A DNA stretch of 6,360 nt from an uncultured Lachnospiraceae bacterium (GTDB lineage Bacteria > Bacillota > Clostridia > Lachnospirales > Lachnospiraceae). The stretch is from assembly GCA_905236365.1 (NCBI GenBank), contig CAJOPP010000084.1, forward strand, positions 1 to 6,360, in the 5' to 3' direction. Positions 1 to 5,200 of this stretch are shown here, piece after piece. The position numbers were made by a program, and so were the translations under genes. Position 1 is the first letter of the stretch; the number at the start of each line of letters is the position of its first letter. A model generated the notes under the pieces. The model searched no databases, had not been told where the DNA came from, and saw only the letters and a program-made list of their open reading frames with translations.

Positions 1-179
1 ATCAGCACAGTACTGTTTTCCGTGCGAAGAATAAATGCATCTGCTTTGCCGGCGTTTAAACAGTCAATGGAGAGATCACTGCCGGTAATATCCGTGGTAT
101 GTGATGAGCAGCCGGTTAATAGGAGTAGAATAACACCAATCACAAAAAGGTGTTTTCTTTTCGTGTGTTCTTTTTTCAT
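1..179 (-). CDS. Partial lipoprotein, probable ComEC-like MBL-fold hydrolase (5' end only)
   Basis: The reverse strand encodes 59 codons from the ATG at 179-177 before running off the window edge. The start is preceded by a good ribosome binding site (AGAGGTGAA on the minus strand, about 186-194). Residues 1-23 are a lipoprotein signal peptide: basic MKKEHTKRKH, a hydrophobic core, then the lipobox LLTGC with C24 as the lipidated cysteine. The mature protein would therefore be anchored to the outer face of the membrane. After a short linker, residues 36-59 (LSIDCLNAGKADAFILRTEN and on) match the first strands of the ComEC/Rec2-like metallo-beta-lactamase fold, where the usual signature is LDVGQGDA followed by I/L and a hydrophobic strand. 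The metal-binding HxHxDH motif would lie beyond the window, so catalysis cannot be judged. It is divergent from the VTC gene, and nothing ties the two functionally. The lipoprotein call is firm; the MBL assignment rests on about 24 residues. Confidence 0.72.
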   Translation of the reverse strand, partial: MKKEHTKRKHLFVIGVILLLLTGCSSHTTDITGSDLSIDCLNAGKADAFILRTENSTVL

Positions 180-260
180 AGAATTTCACCTCTTTTCTTT
201 ATCGTTCAGTGGTTAGAGGAACGAACGGTACCTTTCTTTTTTGTGTTTAAAAAAGAACAG

Positions 261-289
261 TTGATTTTTATTGAATACTGTAGCATAAT
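261..289 (+). promoter_or_regulatory. Candidate sigma-A promoter for the VTC/DUF4956 unit
   Basis: TTGATT (261-266) and CATAAT (284-289) are separated by exactly 17 bases, matching the -35/-10 consensus at 4/6 and 5/6 positions. Transcription would start near 296, leaving a leader of about 120 bases before the VTC start codon. The region is very AT-rich, so chance matches are expected. A weaker alternative -10 (TACAAT, 357-362) has no good -35. Confidence 0.45.
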
Positions 290-292
290 CAA
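264..292 (-). promoter_or_regulatory. Candidate promoter for the divergent lipoprotein gene
   Basis: On the minus strand TTGATT (292-287) is followed after 16-17 bases by TAAAAA or AAAAAT (270-264), each 4/6 to the -10 consensus. It lies about 85-110 bases upstream of the lipoprotein ATG and almost fully overlaps the plus-strand candidate. Support is modest because of the AT-rich composition. Confidence 0.3.
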
Positions 293-416
293 TAGCGGAT
301 AGCAAGAAGAAAATTATGTTTAAATTATTTTCAAGGTTTTTTTAAGAAAAAAGCTGTACAATCTATCTCATAAACAACAATAAGTTAGAAAAAAGACATC
401 AGAGGAGGAAGTGATC

Positions 417-1172
417 ATGCAGATTCAGACCGTATTTAAGCGTTATGAAATTAAATATGTACTGACAAGGCAGCAGAAGAAAGAAATTATGAAGTTATTA
501 GAGAGGTATATGGTACCGGATGCATTTGGAGAATCTACCATTCGCAATCTTTATTATGATACAGATACCTATAGGCTCGCAAGGCGTTCGATTGAGAAAC
601 CGGTATATAAGGAAAAGCTTAGGGTGCGCAGTTATAAGAAGGTGACCGGAGAAGACACGGTATTTGTAGAGTTAAAAAAGAAATATTGTTCTGTTGTATA
701 TAAGAGAAGGCTGACACTGCCGGAAACGGAAACCATGAATTGGCTGGCGGGCGGAAAATGTCCGGTTGATGGTCAGATTGCAAATGAGATTAATTATTTT
801 CTGGAGTATTACAAGACATTACATCCGGTATCCTTTATCTCATATGATCGACAGGCATTCTTTTCAGCAGAGGATGATAGTTTTCGGATTTCCTTTGATG
901 AGAATATCAGAAGCCGTCAGGACACCCTTTCCCTTACCACCGATCCGGGTGGAAACCGGTTGTTGGATGAGGGACTGGTGTTAATGGAGATTAAGACCGC
1001 AGGTGCGATACCACTTTGGCTGACAGACTTTTTGACTGATAATCAGTTGTATAAGACATCTTTTTCAAAATACGGAAAGGCTTATACGGATTATATTTAT
1101 TTAGATAAGATAAATTCAAACAGAATTCAACAGGAAATGTACCAAGGAAGAGAGGAGTTACGTTATGCCTAA
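417..1172 (+). CDS. VTC-domain protein (polyphosphate polymerase domain-containing)
   Basis: This 251-residue protein is essentially one VTC domain, the tunnel-shaped fold of the yeast polyphosphate polymerase Vtc4 (triphosphate tunnel metalloenzyme superfamily). Vtc4 makes polyphosphate from ATP; the product of short bacterial homologues is not established. Visible landmarks follow the family order: FKRYEIKYVL (7-16), YYDTD (46-50), the basic strand KPVYKEKLRVRSY (61-73), FVELKKK (83-89) with KRR (96-98), SYDRQAF (142-148), RISFDENIRSR (157-167), LMEIK (189-193, with the likely metal-binding E191) and SFSKYGKAY (215-223). Nearly all expected tunnel Lys/Arg/Glu residues are present, so it is probably active. 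No SPX domain, signal peptide or membrane segment is present, so it should be cytosolic or docked on a membrane partner. The ATG at 417 is preferred over a GTG at 411 because AGAGGAGG (401-408) sits 8 bases from the ATG but only 2 from the GTG. Its stop overlaps the next gene by 8 bases, which suggests translational coupling. Confidence 0.92.
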   Translation: MQIQTVFKRYEIKYVLTRQQKKEIMKLLERYMVPDAFGESTIRNLYYDTDTYRLARRSIEKPVYKEKLRVRSYKKVTGEDTVFVELKKKYCSVVYKRRLTLPETETMNWLAGGKCPVDGQIANEINYFLEYYKTLHPVSFISYDRQAFFSAEDDSFRISFDENIRSRQDTLSLTTDPGGNRLLDEGLVLMEIKTAGAIPLWLTDFLTDNQLYKTSFSKYGKAYTDYIYLDKINSNRIQQEMYQGREELRYA

Positions 1173-1857
1173 TATATTTAAAGGAGTTTTTGATAGTAAT
1201 ACAACAGAAATCATATCTGTTTCAACATTTTTAATTTGTACACTAAGTGCATTGGTCATTGGAATGGTATTGGCATGGATGTATATGTATCGTACCAGAT
1301 ATACCAAGAGCTTTGTAACAGCATTGGCGATTTTGCCGGCAGTTGTCTGCGTTGTGATCATGATGGTAAATGGCAACATCGGAACCGGTGTTGCAGTAGC
1401 AGGTGCCTTTGGACTGGTACGGTTTCGTTCCGCACCGGGAACTGCAAAGGAAATCAGTGCTCTGTTCATGGCAATGGGCGTGGGATTATTAACAGGAATG
1501 GGATATATCGGATATGCATTCCTGTTTACGGTGATTGTCGGGGCGGCCAAGATGCTTTATGAACAGCTGGATTTTGGCACAAAGAAAAATAATCAAAAAT
1601 ATCTTACGGTACAGGTTACTATTCCGGAGGATCTTGACTATCATCAGGTGTTGGATGAGGTTATGGATGAATATACAGCTTCATGGGAGATGACACAGGT
1701 CAAGACCACCAATATGGGAAGTCTTTTCCGTCTGACCTATGAGATTACACTTAAGAAGGTAAATCAGGAAAAGGAACTGATCGATCAGCTGAGAGTCCGT
1801 AACGGCAATCTGGAGATTGTTGTCTCCCAGCAGGTAAATGTAACAAATGGACTATAA
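1165..1857 (+). CDS. DUF4956 multi-pass membrane protein
   Basis: This is a 230-residue integral membrane protein. Hydrophobic segments lie at about 16-42, 50-68, 99-111 and 113-132, with a further short one near 73-85. The centre carries the DUF4956 signature: GAFGLVRFRSAPGTAKEI (80-97), a conserved Arg/Ser/Pro/Gly loop between membrane segments. The C-terminal part (about 135-230) is soluble with an alpha/beta pattern, including TVQVTIPEDLDYHQVLDEV, and is probably cytosolic; it resembles a small regulatory or ferredoxin-like fold, which is inference. The biochemical role is unknown. The ATG overlaps the end of the VTC gene by 8 bases and has its own ribosome binding site (GAGGAG, 1152-1157, 7 bases upstream), so the two proteins are likely made in linked amounts. 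VTC plus DUF4956 pairs recur in Firmicutes and Actinobacteria as I recall; the natural model is a membrane partner or product channel for the VTC enzyme. Two tandem TAA codons end the gene. Confidence 0.9.
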   Translation: MPNIFKGVFDSNTTEIISVSTFLICTLSALVIGMVLAWMYMYRTRYTKSFVTALAILPAVVCVVIMMVNGNIGTGVAVAGAFGLVRFRSAPGTAKEISALFMAMGVGLLTGMGYIGYAFLFTVIVGAAKMLYEQLDFGTKKNNQKYLTVQVTIPEDLDYHQVLDEVMDEYTASWEMTQVKTTNMGSLFRLTYEITLKKVNQEKELIDQLRVRNGNLEIVVSQQVNVTNGL

Positions 1858-1918
1858 TAAAAAGACTGTATTACAGTTACAAAAGAATACAATCATTGAA
1901 AAAGCATTTTCGTGATAG

Positions 1919-1981
1919 AAATTGGTTGCAGCAAAGAAAGTATGGGCATTCATAATCCAATTGCTTGCAGCCGATTTTTTT
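1919..1981 (+). terminator. Intrinsic terminator of the VTC/DUF4956 operon
   Basis: AAATTGGTTGCAGCAA (1919-1934) pairs with TTGCTTGCAGCCGATTT (1961-1977). This gives a stem of about 16 base pairs including two G-T pairs, with one bulged T at 1965. The loop is 26 bases and contains a small TATG/CATA hairpin (1941-1944 with 1951-1954). A T-run (1975-1981) follows. It lies about 60 bases after the DUF4956 stop. The long loop makes it less classical than the second terminator downstream. Confidence 0.68.
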
Positions 1982-2101
1982 ATAGGAAACTTTGTATCCT
2001 ATAAAGCAAAAACGCTTCGCAGGATGTGCATCTCGCGGAGAAGAAGTTAATTGCTTCGTAATACTGCTCGGGCGCGAAAGAGTCGCAATCGACTCTTTTT
2101 T
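1981..2101. repeat. Hairpin-rich intergenic element, possible dispersed repeat
   Basis: Between the two terminators is a 121-base non-coding stretch built almost entirely of short stems. TATAGGA (1981-1987) pairs with TCCTATA (1997-2003). CTTCGC (2015-2020) pairs with GCGGAG (2035-2040), continued after one mismatch by GGAT/ATCT around a GTGC loop. GAAG (2043-2046) pairs with CTTC (2054-2057). AAAGAGTCG pairs with CGACTCTTT at 2077-2098. It is more GC-rich than the surrounding intergenic DNA. From memory, very similar intergenic sequences recur in Lachnospiraceae genomes, so a MITE- or REP-like repeat is the leading idea. No second copy is present in this window to prove it. Confidence 0.42.
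2077..2101 (+). terminator. Intrinsic terminator with perfect 9-bp stem
   Basis: AAAGAGTCG (2077-2085), loop CAAT (2086-2089) and CGACTCTTT (2090-2098) form a perfect 9-base-pair hairpin. A T-run to 2101 follows, overlapping the top of the stem. This is a textbook factor-independent terminator. It insulates the downstream secreted-protein gene from the VTC/DUF4956 operon, or forms the 3' end of the hairpin-rich element. The A-rich 5' flank of the stem is too short for a confident call in the reverse direction. Confidence 0.75.
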
Positions 2102-2256
2102 ATAATATTATGTAACTTCATAAAAATGCAGGGTTTAGAAAGGAGGAAGGAATCGTAAAAGTTTTAGCTGTGTGGTTGGAATGGTTGACCATATGCGATA
2201 AGCTCCGGTTGGAAAAATAACCGTACAGGTGAAAACGTTTGATTCTGAAAGGAACT
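2102..2256 (+). promoter_or_regulatory. Leader region of the secreted beta-helix gene
   Basis: This 155-base stretch precedes the large gene. TATAAT (2101-2106) is a perfect -10 match but lies in the terminator U-tract and has no recognisable -35, so the promoter is not assigned. AGAAAGGAGGAAGG (2137-2150) is a strong Shine-Dalgarno-like tract, but no ATG, GTG or TTG occurs at the usual distance. The frame starting at ATC (2152) stays open for 22 codons to TAA (2218-2220). A tiny ATG ORF of ten residues (2126-2158) overlaps the tract. CGGTT (2206-2210) and AACCG (2219-2223) can form a hairpin about 35 bases before the start codon. It does not match any riboswitch class I can name. Confidence 0.35.
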
Positions 2257-5200
2257 ATGAAAAAAATGTTAAAGAATGTTATGACGATGCTCGTTGCTCT
2301 ATGTTTGCTGGCAGGTTTACCAGTGGTTGTAAAAGCAGAATCTGCGGAGACAATTACTTTGTCATTTTCAGATTCCGGTATTACGGAAGTAACTGCAGGA
2401 AGTGGGTATACGACAGAAGGAACGACTTTGACAATTACAGCAGCGGGAACCTATCATATTACGGGTAGTTGTTCAGATGGCAGTATCGTTGTAAAGAAAG
2501 AGCTTACGGGGGTTACCCTGATTCTGGACAATCTGACATTATCTGCTTCGCAGACGGCACCGGTTGTAATTAAGAAGGGTGCATCGGTGATCATCCAAAC
2601 AGTGGGAACATCTACTCTCACGGATCAGGAAGATCCATCTGCCGAACCGACTACAGAAGAAGAGGAGGCTGTCTCTGATTTTGAGGGTGCTGCAATCAAG
2701 GTCAAAAGCGGAGCAACCTTGACGTTGAAAGGAGAAGGGACGCTGAATGCAGAAGGAGCATCTTGCAAAAATGGTATTAAAGGAGCAGCAACGGCAACCG
2801 TTAAGATTGTTAGCGGAACAGTAAATGTAACCGCTGCCAATAACGGCATCGCCAGTGATGGAAGTGTTATGATAAGTGGCGGGACGGTGAATATAGAAAG
2901 CGATGGGGATGGAATCAAATCTGAACCGGATGCGGATGATGCGGAAAGTGAAGGTAAAGTAATCATCACAGATGGTGCAATTACGGTGAACGCACAGGGG
3001 GATGGTATTCAGGCAGCAAAAGAGTTAAATATCAGCGGAGGTGTTTTTGACATTACAACCCTTTCGGGTTATAAGAGCAATAATTTCAACTCTGATACCA
3101 TGAGTTGTAAAGGATTAAAGGCATCAACCAATGAGCAGGAAGATGTAGAGAGTTACATTATTATAAGTGGGGGTATTTTTAACCTGAATACAGCAGATGA
3201 TGCGATTCATTCCGATGACTATATTACCATTACTGGAGGCAAATTCAGTATCTATACAGGTGATGATGGTGTTCATGCTGATACAACTTTGGCACTGGGA
3301 TCGGAAGATGGAAAGGATAGAGATCCGGATATTGCAGTATATGCTTCCTATGAAGGGATTGAAGCAGGAACAATTGAGTTCTATTCAGGAAAGTATTATG
3401 TGATTGCAACAGATGATGGTGTGAATGCGGCAGGTGGAAGCAACAATGGATCTGATCCAGGAATGGGTGGTGGCAATACATTCAATCCTGGTGGCGGTTT
3501 TGGAAATCGGGGCGGCATGGGTGGTCCCGGTGGTCAGAATGCTCCTGGCGGACAGAATAATCCTGGTAACCAGAATGCTCCGGGTATGACCGCAGCGGGA
3601 GACTATGCAATTTATGTGTATGGCGGAACCCTTTATATCAATGCAGATGGAGATGGACTGGATTCAAATGGGAATCTTGAACTGTATGGCGGTAATATTG
3701 AAGTCTGGGGAATGCATTCCGGTGGTGATAATGAACCACTTGACTATGATGGAACATTGATTGTGAAGGGGGCAACTGTTTTTGGAGCGGGTTCTTCCGG
3801 TATGGGAACTGCAAAACCGGCAAATGATAGTCAGAACTATATTTCCACTACCACCAGCTATGGTAACGGTACATTGCTGAATGTAACAAATGGCAGTAAT
3901 ACGGTATATCAGGCAACCGCAACAAAAAATGTTAATTATGTATTTTATTCTTCTCCGGATACGACTTCTTCTTATAAGATTACCACAGGAAATGGAGCAG
4001 AATCCTGTGCACTGGGAGATGGATGGAGTCACAACTGGGATGAAGGAGTTATCACAACGGCAGCAACAGAGGAGTCTGAAGGAATGAAAACATATACCTG
4101 TTCTGTATGTGGGGCAACAGAAACAGAGACGATACCGGTACTTGCAGTGGTAAATGAAGAGAAAGAAGAGAAAGAAGAGAATGCGGAAGAGTTGTTGGTT
4201 ACGGACGCGTATGTCGTTACGTTTGATGCAGGAGAGCATGCAACCATTAATGTGTATGATACCCAGGATTATACACTTATCAGTGGAGAAGACGTCTCAA
4301 CAGCTTATGCAAGAAATAGTTCTACCGGAGCATATGATATCAGTGGCGAGGGTCAGGTGAATTTTACGGTGATTCCGGAGGAAGGATACTATGTAACTGA
4401 TGTTCGCGTGGAGGGTGAATATAAGAATTTGAAACTTCCGTCTGAAACCGGGAAAGAAAATACTTATCGAATTACGAAGGTTGCCGGCAATCTTACGGTT
4501 ACCGTTATTTTGACCACAGAGGAAGTGCAGGAAACCTATTATACGGCAACGTTTAAAACGGATGAGCATGCGACCATTAATGTATATTACACCCAGGATT
4601 ATTCAGCAGCAGATGAGAGTGCCGTAACACAGACACTTGTTCGAAATTCCGACACCGGATTGCCGGATGGATCGGGAAATGGTCAGGTGAACTTTACAGT
4701 GGTTCCGGATGAGGGTTATACGGTATCAGAGGTTACAGTAGAAGGCGATTATAAGAATTTGAAAAAAGCGGAAGATACCGGCTTGGAAAATACATACCGG
4801 ATTACAAAAGTTACCAGTGATCTGACGGTAACAATTACAGCAATTGCTATGTCGGAAGAAGATTTGTCTGATTCTGCAAAAGAAGATGGTACTGAAGATA
4901 AAACGAAAGACGGAACAGATGTTATCAAAGAAGATGAGACAGGAAATACCGTGGAAGGCGGAGCAGATGCTGCCGAAGAAGGCGAGACAGGAAATACCGT
5001 AGAAAACGGAGCGGATGCTGCCAAGGAAGGTGAAACAGGAAGTACCGTGGAAAACGGAGTGGATGCTGCCAAGGAAGGTGAGACAGGAAGTACCGTAGAA
5101 AACGGAGCGGATGCTGCCAAGGAAGGTGAGACAGAAAGTACCGTGGAAAACGGAGCGGATGCTGCCGAAGAAGGCGAGACAGGAAATACCGTAGAAAACG

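Noticed and set aside
22..216. Plus-strand 64-codon open frame at the left edge
   Set aside because: It is the antisense shadow of the lipoprotein gene, whose signal peptide, lipobox and ribosome binding site are all on the minus strand.
1158..1550. Minus-strand 130-codon open frame opposite the DUF4956 gene
   Set aside because: It is antisense to the conserved DUF4956 core, its product resembles no family, and it has no supporting start context.
2155..2240. Possible c-di-GMP (GEMM-I) riboswitch, because GCGATAAGCTCCGG faintly resembles its core
   Set aside because: The required GGCAAACC segment, the tetraloop-receptor arrangement and the outer pairing are absent.
2239..2256. TTG at 2239 as the start of the large gene
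   Set aside because: It would add six residues before a clean signal peptide and lacks a well-placed ribosome binding site. The AAAGGA tract lies between it and the ATG at 2257.
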